From NCBI GenBank assembly GCA_019694835.1, contig JAIBBE010000132.1, positions 1 through 64,000 on the forward strand: a stretch of DNA of 64,000 nt, read 5' to 3'. Every line of letters starts with the position of its first letter. Positions within the stretch are counted from its first letter, which is position 1. Positions 8,204-16,320 of the stretch are shown piece by piece. The DNA is from Fimbriimonadaceae bacterium (GTDB lineage Bacteria; Armatimonadota; Fimbriimonadia; Fimbriimonadales; Fimbriimonadaceae). The notes below the pieces were generated by a model. That model had not been told where the DNA came from and ran no database searches. It saw only the letters and a list, made by a program, of their open reading frames with translations. A program made the translations under genes and the position numbers.

Positions 8204-8424
8204 GCTTGCGAAGGCGCGACTTTGCGCTCGCGGTCTGCGGCATAGGCGAGACAGGCTAGGACCGACTCGCGAGTGAGCTGGGGAAAATCGGCGAGGACTT
8301 CCTCGACCGACATGCCCGCCGCGAGATAGTCAAGCACGTCAAACACGCTAATCCTCGTTCCTGAGACGCAAGGCTTTCCAGATCGAATCTGAGGGTCAGA
8401 CTTAATGTACGGCCGGTAGTCCAC
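8200..8424 (-). CDS. DUF433 antitoxin
   Basis: 74-residue DUF433 protein, antitoxin of a type II-like pair with the downstream DUF5615 PIN-like gene. Seen: the family core SGKPCVSGTRISVFDVLDYL and MSVEEVLADFPQLT. The start is GTG at 8424. A perfect TATAAT ends 6 nt upstream, so the mRNA may be leaderless. A 16-codon reading frame with a strong SD ends immediately before the GTG, in the same frame (see the separate entry). Confidence 0.87.
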   Translation of the reverse strand: MDYRPYIKSDPQIRSGKPCVSGTRISVFDVLDYLAAGMSVEEVLADFPQLTRESVLACLAYAADRERKVAPSQA

Positions 8425-8475
8425 TCATTCATTATACGGAATGCGATGCCGATCCCAAGCCGTTTTCGCGCTCAT
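8425..8475 (-). CDS. Possible 16-codon leader peptide upstream of the DUF433 gene
   Basis: ATG at 8475 preceded by AAGGAGG at ideal spacing opens 16 codons (MSAKTAWDRHRIPYNE). They stop with TGA directly followed by the GTG start of DUF433. The strong SD in a genome with many leaderless genes suggests it is translated. It may be a leader peptide for autoregulation or the remnant of an N-terminal extension. The TATAAT of the DUF433 promoter lies inside its last codons. Confidence 0.4.
   Translation of the reverse strand: MSAKTAWDRHRIPYNE
8431..8436 (-). promoter_or_regulatory. Start-proximal -10 element of the toxin-antitoxin pair
   Basis: Perfect TATAAT, 6 nt before the GTG start of the DUF433 gene, reading leftward. 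Confidence 0.55.
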
Positions 8476-8585
8476 GAGAACAACCTCCTTTTCGGTCGCC
8501 CTCTGCGCTTCCGTCCGCCTCGCCCCAAGCGCCGTGCCGTCTCAAAGTCCGCGTTAACAGCGCCCGACCCGGCCAGATCAGGCTG

Positions 8586-8591
8586 TAGAAT
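8586..8591 (+). promoter_or_regulatory. Start-proximal -10 element
   Basis: TAGAAT, then CGCCCC, then the ATG at 8598. No recognisable -35 hexamer is present 17 bp upstream. Confidence 0.55.
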
Positions 8592-8597
8592 CGCCCC

Positions 8598-9272
8598 ATG
8601 GAAGGCACCGAACCCACCCCGGCCGAAAACCGCCGCAGCACCATCATCGAAGTCTCGACGGCCATTATTCTCGGCCTCGCCACCCTCGGCGCTGCCTACG
8701 CCGCCTACCAAGCCTCGATGTACGACGGCAACAGCCTCGACGGCTACAGCACTGGGATCGCGAAGATCAACGAATCGAATCGGCAGCAGCTCGAGGCGGC
8801 TCAGGGCTTCACCCTCGACATGATCACCTGGATGGAGTGGCAGAGCCGGATCATGGCGTCCGAGAGGGAAACGGGCGACAAGGCCAAAGTCGACGCCGAA
8901 ATCGCCCAGTCCATCGAGGAGGAATTCATGGAAGATCGCCTCAAGGAAGCCCTGGTTTGGGCCGATGAAGAGTCGGCGAAGAAGAAAACGCGCGTGCATC
9001 CGACCGATTCCGATGCCTATGCCTTGGAGCTCTTTGGCGAAGCCCTCGACACCGAGGCCGAGAGCACCAAGATGTTCGAGAAGGCGCGAAAAGCGAACGA
9101 CATGGGCGACAAGTTCACGCTCATCACGGTCTACTTCACCATCGTGCTGTTCTTTTCCGGCATTACCACCGCCTTCAAGCGCGACCCGGTCAAGCTCACG
9201 ATGCTCGCCCTGTCGGCGGTCTTCCTCGCTTACACGACCGTCAAGCTCTTCCAACTCCCGGCTGCGGGATAG
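8598..9272 (+). CDS. Membrane protein with one N-terminal and two C-terminal helices
   Basis: 224 residues of unknown function. Seen: an N-terminal membrane segment (TAIILGLATLGAAYAAYQAS, about residues 22-41), a long charged alpha-helical middle rich in Glu/Lys/Ala, and two C-terminal membrane segments (about 178-195 and 200-217). The layout resembles DUF4337-type proteins, but I am not certain of family membership. TAGAAT ends 6 nt before the ATG, so it is predicted leaderless. A second small exported or membrane protein follows after 55 bp. Confidence 0.75.
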   Translation: MEGTEPTPAENRRSTIIEVSTAIILGLATLGAAYAAYQASMYDGNSLDGYSTGIAKINESNRQQLEAAQGFTLDMITWMEWQSRIMASERETGDKAKVDAEIAQSIEEEFMEDRLKEALVWADEESAKKKTRVHPTDSDAYALELFGEALDTEAESTKMFEKARKANDMGDKFTLITVYFTIVLFFSGITTAFKRDPVKLTMLALSAVFLAYTTVKLFQLPAAG

Positions 9273-9327
9273 CCGGAAATCGTGTCGCCTCGACGTGCCG
9301 ACCGCTTCCTTGCCCCATAATCTCCCC

Positions 9328-9858
9328 GTGCGCAAGCGAGTGTTCAAGGCGATCGGGTTGCTGCTCCTGCTCGGCATCGGCTACGTTGGCTGGCGCTTCG
9401 GACCGCCTCTGCTCGACTTCTACAAGGGCGGATACTTCGACTCGGTGGAGATGCGCAAGTACCAGGGCACCAGCAAGGAGAACCTGAAGAACCTCTACAT
9501 GGCGATGATGCTCTATCACGAGAGCGAGGAGGCGTTCCCGCCCGGCGCGGTGTGGATGGATAGGATCAAACCCTACATCCGCACCGGTGACCTCGCCGCC
9601 GAGGAAGCCATCAAGAAATTCCAGAACCCCCTCATCCAGCCCGGCGGCCCCGACGTGTTCGGCTACGCCATGAACGACGCCTTCTCCAGCAAGTACAAGG
9701 ATGATGTCGAAGATGGCGAGAAACTCCCCCTGATCTTCGACAGTTCCGACACGATGTGGAACGCCCACGGCAAGCCAGAAGACCTCGCCCCCACGCCGCC
9801 GAGGCAGGGTGGCAACCTCATGGTCAGCGGATCGGGAAACGTGGGACCGCTGAAGTAG
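9328..9858 (+). CDS. Hypothetical membrane-anchored protein
   Basis: 176 residues starting at GTG. CATAAT ends 6 nt before the GTG and there is no SD. Seen: an N-terminal membrane anchor (VFKAIGLLLLLGIGYVGWRF), then a soluble region with ENLKNLYMAMMLYHES, a pattern reminiscent of the post-pilin-helix region of type IV pilin-like proteins with the DUF1559/H-X9 style. No cleavage site is obvious. The function is unknown. It may be co-transcribed with the upstream membrane protein. Confidence 0.65.
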   Translation: MRKRVFKAIGLLLLLGIGYVGWRFGPPLLDFYKGGYFDSVEMRKYQGTSKENLKNLYMAMMLYHESEEAFPPGAVWMDRIKPYIRTGDLAAEEAIKKFQNPLIQPGGPDVFGYAMNDAFSSKYKDDVEDGEKLPLIFDSSDTMWNAHGKPEDLAPTPPRQGGNLMVSGSGNVGPLK

Positions 9859-10101
9859 GTACCGCTGGCGTCCCGCCGGCATCCGGTGTCCTGCAAATCG
9901 ACGATCCTTCCCCATCACCTCTCCCCCAACCCCTCTCCTCCGCCACGAAAGCCGAGCGATCATGTCAGTCGGTGGGCGCAGAAGAGGGGAGCCCGCCGTA
10001 CCGCTGGCGTCCCGCCGGCACTCCCTTTCCCGCTCCTCAGTAAGTAAGCGCCTCTGGCGAGAGGCTTCCTCAAGCGCTTGCCGGCGGGACGCCAGCGGTA
10101 C
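9859..10101. repeat. Cluster of family A and B palindromic elements
   Basis: Three family A units (9859-9881, 9998-10020, and inverted 10079-10101) flank a family B unit (CCCCCAACCCCTCTCCTCCG ... GAAGAGGGGAG, about 9907-9992). These elements account for nearly all of the 271-bp gap before pafA. Confidence 0.8.
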
Positions 10102-10118
10102 GAATCGCGGTCCATGCG

Positions 10119-10124
10119 TAGAAT
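10119..10124 (+). promoter_or_regulatory. Start-proximal -10 element of pafA
   Basis: TAGAAT-AGGCC-ATG. The same AAT-AGGC(C/G) string precedes the M20 peptidase gene (20192) and the DHDPS-family gene (34399). Confidence 0.6.
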
Positions 10125-10129
10125 AGGCC

Positions 10130-11581
10130 ATGCGCTCGCCCGGAGATCGGATTTTTGGCTTGGAAACCGAGTTCGGGTGTCTCGTCGCCGACGACAATCT
10201 GGGCGACCCCGAAGGCATCGTCGAGCTCATCAAGGACTACCTCTTCTTCGAAATGAAGATCGGCGCGATCGACCTTCACGCGCGAGACGAGGTCTTCGAA
10301 CCAGCCAAGAGCGGAGGCTTCCTGCTCAACGGCGGCCGCATGTACATCGACGCGGTCGGCTCGCACCTGGAATACGCGACCGCCGAGTGCCGAGTCCTCA
10401 AGGACCTCGTCGCCAACGACCGAGCCGGGCAGCGGCTGATCGTGCGGGCCCTAAAGGAACTCGAAATCGACGACGCGGTCAGCGTCTACAACAACAGCGT
10501 CGACCACTTCGGGGGGCACACGTTCGGCTGCCACGAGAACTACCTCGTGAAGATGGAAGAGGACTTCTTCTCGTACCAAGCCTCGCTCCTCTATCCGTTC
10601 CTGGTCACGCGCCAGATCTTCGCCGGGGTGGGGCGGGTGGGCGGCCATATCCTCGCCAATCCCGGCACGCGGCCCGACTACCAGGACGTCATGGAGCACC
10701 CGATCGACTACATCTGGGTCAGCAACATCTACTCCGTCTTCCCGGACACGAGGGTGCACTACCAACTGAGCCAGCGGGCGGACCACATCCTCAAGACCGT
10801 CGCCAGCCGCGTGCGCTTCAATCGCGCCCTGATCAACCCGAAATGGGAGCACTACTACTCGCACGACGGCATGCAGCGCCTCCATCTGCTCTTCGGCGAG
10901 CCGAACCAGAACGAGTACGCCTACGCACTCAAGGTCGGGACGACCTCGGTCGTGCTGCGCCTGCTGGAAGAGCACCGCGTGCCCGACGATCTGCTCATCG
11001 CCTCGCCGTTGGTCGCGCTGCGCGATGTCAGCCGCGACCCGACCTACCAATGGGACGTGATCATGGCCGACGGCTCCCGCAGCAACGCCATCGCCATCCA
11101 GCGCCGCTACCTCGAACTCGCGCAACCCTATCGCGGCGAAGACGAGCAGACGGATTGGGTGTTGCAGGAGTGGGAATCGACGCTTGACGGCCTCGCCAAG
11201 GACCCGATGGAGATGGCGGATCGGCTCGACTGGGTCGCCAAACACAAGATCATCGAGGCGTACCGCGCGGAGGAGGGGCTGGATTGGGACGACGACGCAC
11301 TCCACTCCGTCGACCTCGAATACCACAATATCGACCCGGCCAAGAGCCTGTACTACGGGTGGGAGGAGGTCGAGGGGGTAGCCCGCATCACCGACGATCT
11401 CGACATCGTGGACGCCATGACCGATCCGCCCTCGAACACCCGCGCCAAGGGCCGCGCGAAGCTGGTGAAGGAGCTTCTTGAGCGCCGAAACCCGAAGTTC
11501 TATCTCTTCGATTGGAACGGCTGCGCCCTCGACCGGCACTCGTACATCGAGATGCCCGACCCCTTCGAGACCTACGAATAG
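10130..11581 (+). CDS. pafA: Pup ligase PafA / Dop family protein
   Basis: 483-residue carboxylate-amine ligase of the PafA/Dop family, which attaches (PafA) or deamidates/removes (Dop) the ubiquitin-like protein Pup. Seen: the metal/ATP motif GLETEFG near the N-terminus, GSHLEYATAEC, YNNSVDHFGGHTFGCHENYL, LVTRQIF, LKVGTTS and the C-terminal DWVAKHKI plus LEYHNIDP. GSHxEYATAEC and the absence of the long Dop loop favour PafA. Neither pup, mpa/arc nor 20S proteasome genes are in this window. It is predicted leaderless. Known in Actinobacteria and a few other phyla, including Armatimonadetes-type lineages. Confidence 0.85.
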   Translation: MRSPGDRIFGLETEFGCLVADDNLGDPEGIVELIKDYLFFEMKIGAIDLHARDEVFEPAKSGGFLLNGGRMYIDAVGSHLEYATAECRVLKDLVANDRAGQRLIVRALKELEIDDAVSVYNNSVDHFGGHTFGCHENYLVKMEEDFFSYQASLLYPFLVTRQIFAGVGRVGGHILANPGTRPDYQDVMEHPIDYIWVSNIYSVFPDTRVHYQLSQRADHILKTVASRVRFNRALINPKWEHYYSHDGMQRLHLLFGEPNQNEYAYALKVGTTSVVLRLLEEHRVPDDLLIASPLVALRDVSRDPTYQWDVIMADGSRSNAIAIQRRYLELAQPYRGEDEQTDWVLQEWESTLDGLAKDPMEMADRLDWVAKHKIIEAYRAEEGLDWDDDALHSVDLEYHNIDPAKSLYYGWEEVEGVARITDDLDIVDAMTDPPSNTRAKGRAKLVKELLERRNPKFYLFDWNGCALDRHSYIEMPDPFETYE

Positions 11582-11587
11582 CGCCTC

Positions 11588-11625
11588 CGTGGCGCGGCCG
11601 TCCCGCCCGCGCTGGGCGGCCTTCC
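11588..11625. repeat. Truncated family E element
   Basis: GGCGCGGCCGTCCCGCCCGC matches the 4676-4700 copy, then diverges. It sits between pafA and the 21-bp array. Confidence 0.5.
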
Positions 11626-11680
11626 GGAATTCTCCCCCAAACTTCAATGTCAGTCAGAGCGGGTCGGGCGGCTGCGCCAC

Positions 11681-11951
11681 GGAGTTCTCCGCTGATAACG
11701 GAGAAGTCTCCGCCAGTTGCGGAGAACACTCCGCCAGTTGCGGAGAAGTCTCCGTCAGTCGCGGAGAACACTCCGTCGGTTGCGGAGAAGTCTCCGTCAG
11801 TTGCGGAGATGTCTCCGTCAGTTGCGGAGATGTCTCCGTCAGTTGCGGAGAATACTCCGTCGATTGCGGAGAGTTCTCCGTCGGTTGCGGAGAGTTCTCC
11901 GTCGGTTGCGGAGAGTTCTCCGCTGGTGAGGGAACCTTCTCCGCTGCTGGC
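11681..11951. repeat. Tandem array of thirteen 21-bp palindromic units
   Basis: The units share GGAGNNNNCTCCG(C/T)(C/T)NNTTGC; the first is 19 bp and the next twelve are 21 bp. GGAG/CTCC can pair across the 4-nt variable core. CTCCG/CGGAG can pair across the junction with the next unit, so two mutually exclusive hairpin ladders are possible. Because 21 is a multiple of 3, all six frames stay open with heptapeptide repeats; none looks like a real protein. It ends 15 bp before the ATG of the next gene. Confidence 0.9.
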
Positions 11952-11965
11952 GGCGTTCCTAGAAC

Positions 11966-12643
11966 ATGGCCTTCGACTTCTATCCGCGACGTCACAGTAA
12001 ACGGGTTCAGTGGCACGCGCAGTTCGCAGCCTCTTTGGCCAGCTACGCGGGCGTGCTCGGAATCTCGCCCGCCGTGGTCGCCCAAGCGCAGGTCGACGCT
12101 CAGAACGTGGCGCTCTCCTTGGCTGCTGCGGAGGCGGCGATCCGATACCGCGACGAGGTTCTTGCCTTCCGGGACCAGATGCTGGAGGGCCTGCTGAACA
12201 CCCCAACGCCACCCGCACCCACCGCCCCGGCCGCGATTGTCCTTCCCCCCGGCACCCTCGGCAACATCGCCGCGCGCACCCGACGCTTGGTGAATGAGAT
12301 CAAGGCCAACCCAGCCTACACCCGACAGATGGGGGTCGATATGGGCATTATCCAGACGCCGAAGCAGCCGACGACCCCAAGCGTGTCGGCAACCGCTCTC
12401 CCCGGTTCGAAAATCTCCCTTCGGGTGAAAAAGGGCGGCTACGCCGTCGTCGTGCTCTGGCGTCAGCAGGGGTCGGGGCCGTGGACGCAGGCCGCGATCT
12501 TGAACAAGGCGAGTTACATCGATGAAGACCCGCCCCTCACCCCGGGAATGCCAGAGGAGCGCCACTACCGGGTCCAGGGCTTCGCCGACAACGCCCCGAC
12601 CGGCGACTATTCGGACGTGATCACCGTCGTCACGATCCCCTAA
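11966..12643 (+). CDS. Hypothetical protein with Fn3-like C-terminal domain
   Basis: 225 residues, no signal peptide. Seen: an Ala-rich helical N-terminal half (about 20-75, AQFAASLASYAG ... LAAAEAAIRYRDEV), a Pro/Thr hinge (about 78-92), then a beta-rich C-terminal domain (about 135-225) with the look of a fibronectin type III fold (GGYAVVVLWRQQGSGPW ... HYRVQGFADNAPTGDYS). I recall similar proteins in scattered Verrucomicrobia-like genomes, function unknown. Its start lies directly after the 21-bp palindromic array, so the array probably forms its upstream region. Confidence 0.72.
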   Translation: MAFDFYPRRHSKRVQWHAQFAASLASYAGVLGISPAVVAQAQVDAQNVALSLAAAEAAIRYRDEVLAFRDQMLEGLLNTPTPPAPTAPAAIVLPPGTLGNIAARTRRLVNEIKANPAYTRQMGVDMGIIQTPKQPTTPSVSATALPGSKISLRVKKGGYAVVVLWRQQGSGPWTQAAILNKASYIDEDPPLTPGMPEERHYRVQGFADNAPTGDYSDVITVVTIP

Positions 12644-12786
12644 ATCGGCGCCGCCGCCTTGGGTTCGTGTCTTCCGGGATCGCGGGGCAATTCGATGTGC
12701 GTTGTTCCGGCCAGCCCGAAATCGGCCCAGCGCGTGTCCCACTTTTTCGCGACAACGCCCTTTGCGGGTGAATCTTTCCATTTAGG

Positions 12787-12792
12787 TATAGT
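12787..12792 (+). promoter_or_regulatory. Start-proximal -10 element of feoAB
   Basis: TATAGT, then TTCATC, then the GTG start of feoA. Confidence 0.55.
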
Positions 12793-12798
12793 TTCATC

Positions 12799-13050
12799 GT
12801 GGTGGCTAAGCAGACGCCGGTTCCGTTCTCTGAACTCAAGCAGGGCATGCGCGCTCGCGTCGTGCAAGTCGAAGGCGACTCCAGCGTCCTCACTCGACTG
12901 CAGGAGATGGGCCTCACCGAGGGCGCGGAATTCTGGGTGGACAAGGTCGCGCCGCTCGGCGATCCCGTCGAAATCTTCCTGCGCGGCTACCGGTTGTGTC
13001 TGCGCCGCAGCGAGACCGCCGGGATTCTCGTCGAGGCCCTCGCCGAGTAG
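12799..13050 (+). CDS. feoA: Ferrous iron transport protein A
   Basis: 83-residue SH3-like FeoA, cytoplasmic partner of the FeoB ferrous iron transporter. Seen: the FeoA core RLQEMGLTEGAEF...APLGDPVEIFLRGYRLCLRRSE. The start is GTG followed by a second GTG; TATAGT ends 6 nt before the first. feoB begins 6 bp after the stop, so they form an operon. No Fur box was recognised. Confidence 0.92.
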   Translation: MVAKQTPVPFSELKQGMRARVVQVEGDSSVLTRLQEMGLTEGAEFWVDKVAPLGDPVEIFLRGYRLCLRRSETAGILVEALAE

Positions 13051-13056
13051 CACCCC

Positions 13057-15201
13057 ATGGTCGCCACTGGCACTCCCGTCATCGCCCTGGTCGGCAATCC
13101 CAATGCGGGGAAGACGTCGCTCTTCAATGCGCTGACTGGGCTGCACCAGAAGGTGGGCAACTACCCCGGCGTGACGGTAGAGAAGGTGTCGGGGCGAGCC
13201 CGGATTGGCGACCACGAACTCGAATTCGTCGACGTGCCCGGGCTCTACAGCCTCACCCCCCAGTCCGTCGACGAGGAAGTTGCCACGAACGTCGTGCATG
13301 GCCGGTCGGAGACCGAGCGACGGCCCGACCTCCTGGTTTGCGTCGTCGATGCCAGCAATTTGGAGCGTAACCTCTTCTTCCTGAGCCAGCTCAGCGAGAT
13401 CGGCCTGCCCATGGTCGTGGCGCTGACGATGACCGACGTTCTGAAGCGGCACGGAACCCCGATTGACGCGCCCCGGTTGGCCAGTCAATTGGGAGTCGAT
13501 GTCATCCCCGTCATCGCGCACAAGGGTGTCGGCCTGGAAGAACTGAAGCTTGCGATCGAATCCAACTTGCGGGAGCCCAAATTTGCCGTCCTCGACGTGG
13601 GGCTCAAGCCGGAGATCGACCGCGATATCGAGGAGCTTAGCGAGCGCTTTGCCCGCAACGGGTACGACATCAGCCGGGCGGAGATACGAACTGCTCTGAC
13701 CGACGACCCCATGCCCCTGCTCGACCGCATCCGCGATATGCCCGAACTGGAAGAACCGGTCCGCCAGGCGATCCAGCGGTCGCAGGAGATCGAGCAGAAG
13801 GCGTGCACGGACCCCGCCAGCCGCTATAACTGGGCGGCCCGCCTGCGCGCGCAAGTCGTGCCGGATGCGGCCCAAAAGCGCCTCCGCACCTCGGATCGGA
13901 TCGACGCGATCCTGATCAACCGCTTCTTCGGACTCATTGTTTTCGCCGCGATTATGTTCGTGGTCTTCCAGTCGATCTACGCCTTTTCCGGCCCGCTCAT
14001 GGACGGCATCGGATTCGCCTTCGACTGGATGGGAGACCGGCTCAGACCCCTGCTGTCGGGTTCACCGATCCTGGAGTCGATGCTGATCGACGGGCTTCTC
14101 ACTGGCGTGGGATCCGTGCTCACGTTCCTGCCCCAGATCGTCATCCTCTTCCTCTTCATCTCGATCTTGGAGGGCACCGGCTACCTCGCGCGTGCCGCTT
14201 TCCTCATGGACCGTCTGCTGAGTTGGTGCGGTTTGAACGGGCGAGCCTTCATTCCCCTTCTGTCCAGCTTCGCCTGCGCGGTTCCGGGGATCATGGCCAC
14301 CCGCGTCATGCCCGACCCCAAGAGCCGCCTCGCGACCATTCTCGTGTCGCCACTGATGAGTTGTTCGGCGAGGCTGCCGGTCTACATCCTTTTGATCGGG
14401 GCGTTCATTCAGCCCAAGTTCGGCGCCGTCTGGGCGGGCGTCGCGCTGTTCGGAATGCACCTGGTCGGCTTGGCCGTCGCGATCCCCGTCGTCCTCGTCT
14501 TGAATCGCGGCATTATCAAGGGCAAGCGCCTTCCCTTCGTCCTCGAATTGCCGCCCTATCAGTGGCCAAAGTGGAAAGACGTATGGCTGACCGTCTTCTC
14601 CCGCGCCAAGGTTTTCGTCAAAACGGCCGGTTCGATCATCGTCTTGCTCTCCCTCCTGATCTGGGCGCTCGGCTACTTCCCGCGCAGCGATGCCGATTCC
14701 GCCGCCTACCAGGCCCAATACCGCCAGCTCTCCCCCGCACAGCAGGAACAGATCGGCGAGGACAACTTCGTTCGACAGCGCCAAGTTGAGAATTCCTATC
14801 TCGGCCGCATTGGCAAGACCATCGAGCCGGTGTTCATTCCGGCCGGCTTCGACTGGCGGATTTCCACGACGATCCTCATGGCCTTTCCCGCGCGGGAGGT
14901 CGTGGTGTCCTCGCTGGGGATCATCTTTAACCTGGGCAGCGATGTCGACGAGAACTCGGGCGATCTTCGCGGCGCGATTCAGGGGGCCAAGTGGCCTGAC
15001 GGTCGCCCGCTCATGACTACGTGGACCGCAGTCGGCTTCATGGTCTTCTTCGCCCTCTGCTGCCAGTGTATGGCGACACTTGCCGCGGTCAAGCGAGAGA
15101 CGAACAGCTGGAAGTGGCCGCTCTTCATGTTCGTCTACATGACCACCCTGGCCTACCTCGCCGCGGTGGGGATTCATCAGTTGGGTCGGCTTTTCGGCTA
15201 A
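13057..15201 (+). CDS. feoB: Ferrous iron transporter B
   Basis: 714-residue inner-membrane Fe(II) transporter with an N-terminal GTPase. Seen: G1 GNPNAGKTS (residues about 13-21), G3 DVPGLYSL, and an atypical G4 (TMTD instead of NMxD). These are followed by about ten membrane segments with the Gate-domain motifs around FACAVPGIMATR and the second Gate near FPAREVVVSSLG. Length is near the usual 700-770. No C-terminal FeoC-type domain is present. Second gene of feoAB. Confidence 0.95.
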   Translation: MVATGTPVIALVGNPNAGKTSLFNALTGLHQKVGNYPGVTVEKVSGRARIGDHELEFVDVPGLYSLTPQSVDEEVATNVVHGRSETERRPDLLVCVVDASNLERNLFFLSQLSEIGLPMVVALTMTDVLKRHGTPIDAPRLASQLGVDVIPVIAHKGVGLEELKLAIESNLREPKFAVLDVGLKPEIDRDIEELSERFARNGYDISRAEIRTALTDDPMPLLDRIRDMPELEEPVRQAIQRSQEIEQKACTDPASRYNWAARLRAQVVPDAAQKRLRTSDRIDAILINRFFGLIVFAAIMFVVFQSIYAFSGPLMDGIGFAFDWMGDRLRPLLSGSPILESMLIDGLLTGVGSVLTFLPQIVILFLFISILEGTGYLARAAFLMDRLLSWCGLNGRAFIPLLSSFACAVPGIMATRVMPDPKSRLATILVSPLMSCSARLPVYILLIGAFIQPKFGAVWAGVALFGMHLVGLAVAIPVVLVLNRGIIKGKRLPFVLELPPYQWPKWKDVWLTVFSRAKVFVKTAGSIIVLLSLLIWALGYFPRSDADSAAYQAQYRQLSPAQQEQIGEDNFVRQRQVENSYLGRIGKTIEPVFIPAGFDWRISTTILMAFPAREVVVSSLGIIFNLGSDVDENSGDLRGAIQGAKWPDGRPLMTTWTAVGFMVFFALCCQCMATLAAVKRETNSWKWPLFMFVYMTTLAYLAAVGIHQLGRLFG

Positions 15202-15240
15202 CCGGCTCGCCATGTCGGGCGACTTCGCGTCACCTGTCGC

Positions 15241-15381
15241 CTACGACGGGCTCGGTGGACAGTTAAGCCAGCCAAGCGAAGACCCTTCAACAATGCCACC
15301 CATGAACGCCACCGCGCCCATAACCAACAAGAAAGCGAGGACTGCAATAATCCATCGCCAATAGCCTGATTTCTCTCCCAT
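15241..15381 (-). CDS. Small single-pass membrane protein (46 aa)
   Basis: A 46-codon frame (MGEKSGYWRWIIAVLAFLLV at the N-terminus) with one clear membrane helix at residues about 9-30 and a short C-terminal tail ending CPPSPS. Support for translation: TAGAAT lies exactly 6 nt before the ATG, the pattern seen for many larger genes here, and the positive-in topology (K, R before the helix) is normal. It converges on feoB. Function unknown. Confidence 0.6.
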   Translation of the reverse strand: MGEKSGYWRWIIAVLAFLLVMGAVAFMGGIVEGSSLGWLNCPPSPS

Positions 15382-15709
15382 AGCGCAATTCTAGCACTCA
15401 GTAAACCGGCCAGTGCAAGCCATACCCGGTGAAATCTTGAAAAAGATCCGATGCATCCCATGGCCTTGTCGCGAAGCCAAATGGGGTCCAGCGCAATCTG
15501 ATCTTTCCGCACGGACACGACTCCCGAAATGGATAGCCGGAAGGTCCTGTGACGCTAGAGGTGCCGCTCCGCACGCTACACGGCCCTTGTTCAACCTGAC
15601 TAAAGACAGGCTTCGTTCGGGATGAGACGGGCGGCACATTCCGTCGTCCAGCGACCTTTGGGCACCGTCTGATGGTTATCGCGAAAGCGAAACATCGGAG
15701 GAAACCAAA
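15382..15709. other. 328-bp gap: divergent upstream region
   Basis: Holds the -10 of the small membrane protein (15388-15393, leftward) and, at the right end, the SD (GGAGGA) of the secreted protein at 15710. The middle has no recognisable gene, repeat or palindromic element. A promoter for the rightward gene could not be assigned. Confidence 0.5.
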
Positions 15710-16204
15710 ATGAAGAACACACTTAAACTCGCCGTCGTCGCCACCACTATGCTCGCCACTCTCGTCGCCCAGGCCGCTACCGGCCGCATTCTCGGCTACC
15801 GCGTCGAAAAAGGTGCCAACGGCGGAGGTGGGGTTTCGGCCATGACCCAGGCCGATGGCAATCTTCACCGCTTCTGGACAAACAGCACAGATCCAAGAAT
15901 CGACTGGCACGTCATTGTTGGAGACCTCGGAAACCCGACCTTTGTCCGCAGCATGACGATTACGGTGCGAGGGGCAAAGCTCGGCACGTCGAACATCGGG
16001 ATGTGGATATACGATTTCGTGGCCCGCAAGTGGGTTTACGGTTCAGCAGTGTCACTTCCCAGTGTTGGCTTGGCGAATACGTCGATGACCTTGACCAACG
16101 TTCCGTCCCGCTTTGTTCAGTTCAATGGCCAGTGCAAGATTCGCTTCATCTCGACGGGGCCAGTGGAGATGATCGTCGACAAAATCACCGTGACGACGAG
16201 CTAG
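15710..16204 (+). CDS. Secreted hypothetical protein
   Basis: 164 residues with an N-terminal signal peptide (MKNTLKLAVVATTMLATLVA, cleavage near AQA|AT). The mature part is beta-rich with no Cys pairs and no recognisable domain. ATCGGAGGAA just upstream is a strong SD and closely matches the leader of another secreted gene (35990 leftward, ATCGGAGGAA). It stands alone with a perfect terminator behind it. Function unknown. Confidence 0.78.
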   Translation: MKNTLKLAVVATTMLATLVAQAATGRILGYRVEKGANGGGGVSAMTQADGNLHRFWTNSTDPRIDWHVIVGDLGNPTFVRSMTITVRGAKLGTSNIGMWIYDFVARKWVYGSAVSLPSVGLANTSMTLTNVPSRFVQFNGQCKIRFISTGPVEMIVDKITVTTS

Positions 16205-16230
16205 TCCGCTGACGCGTTGGCACGAACCAT

Positions 16231-16272
16231 CCAACGGCTACCGATTGCGTTCGGTAGCCGTTGGTTGTTTGT
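16231..16272 (+). terminator. Intrinsic terminator of the secreted-protein gene
   Basis: A 14-bp perfect stem, CCAACGGCTACCGA and its complement, with a 6-nt loop, then TTGTTTGTCT. It separates the secreted-protein gene from the downstream structured RNA region. Confidence 0.9.
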
Positions 16273-16313
16273 CTCAGCGTATGGAGAGTCCTGGGACCCA
16301 CGTGGTCCAAGCG

Positions 16314-16320
16314 TTACAAT
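16314..16320 (+). promoter_or_regulatory. Candidate -10 box for the giant structured RNA
   Basis: TTACAAT just upstream of the first strong hairpin. An imperfect palindrome (GGACCCACGTGGTCC, 16295-16309 approx.) lies immediately before it. No clear -35 is seen, so this is tentative. Confidence 0.35.

Noticed and set aside
11654..12781. Leftward frame and other frames over the 21-bp array
   Set aside because: Open only because the unit length is a multiple of three; the array lacks stops in all frames, and the flanks are antisense to the Fn3-like gene.
12640..13875. Leftward 411-codon frame antisense to feoAB
   Set aside because: feoA and feoB are certain; this is a shadow frame, although its last 40 codons look somewhat protein-like.
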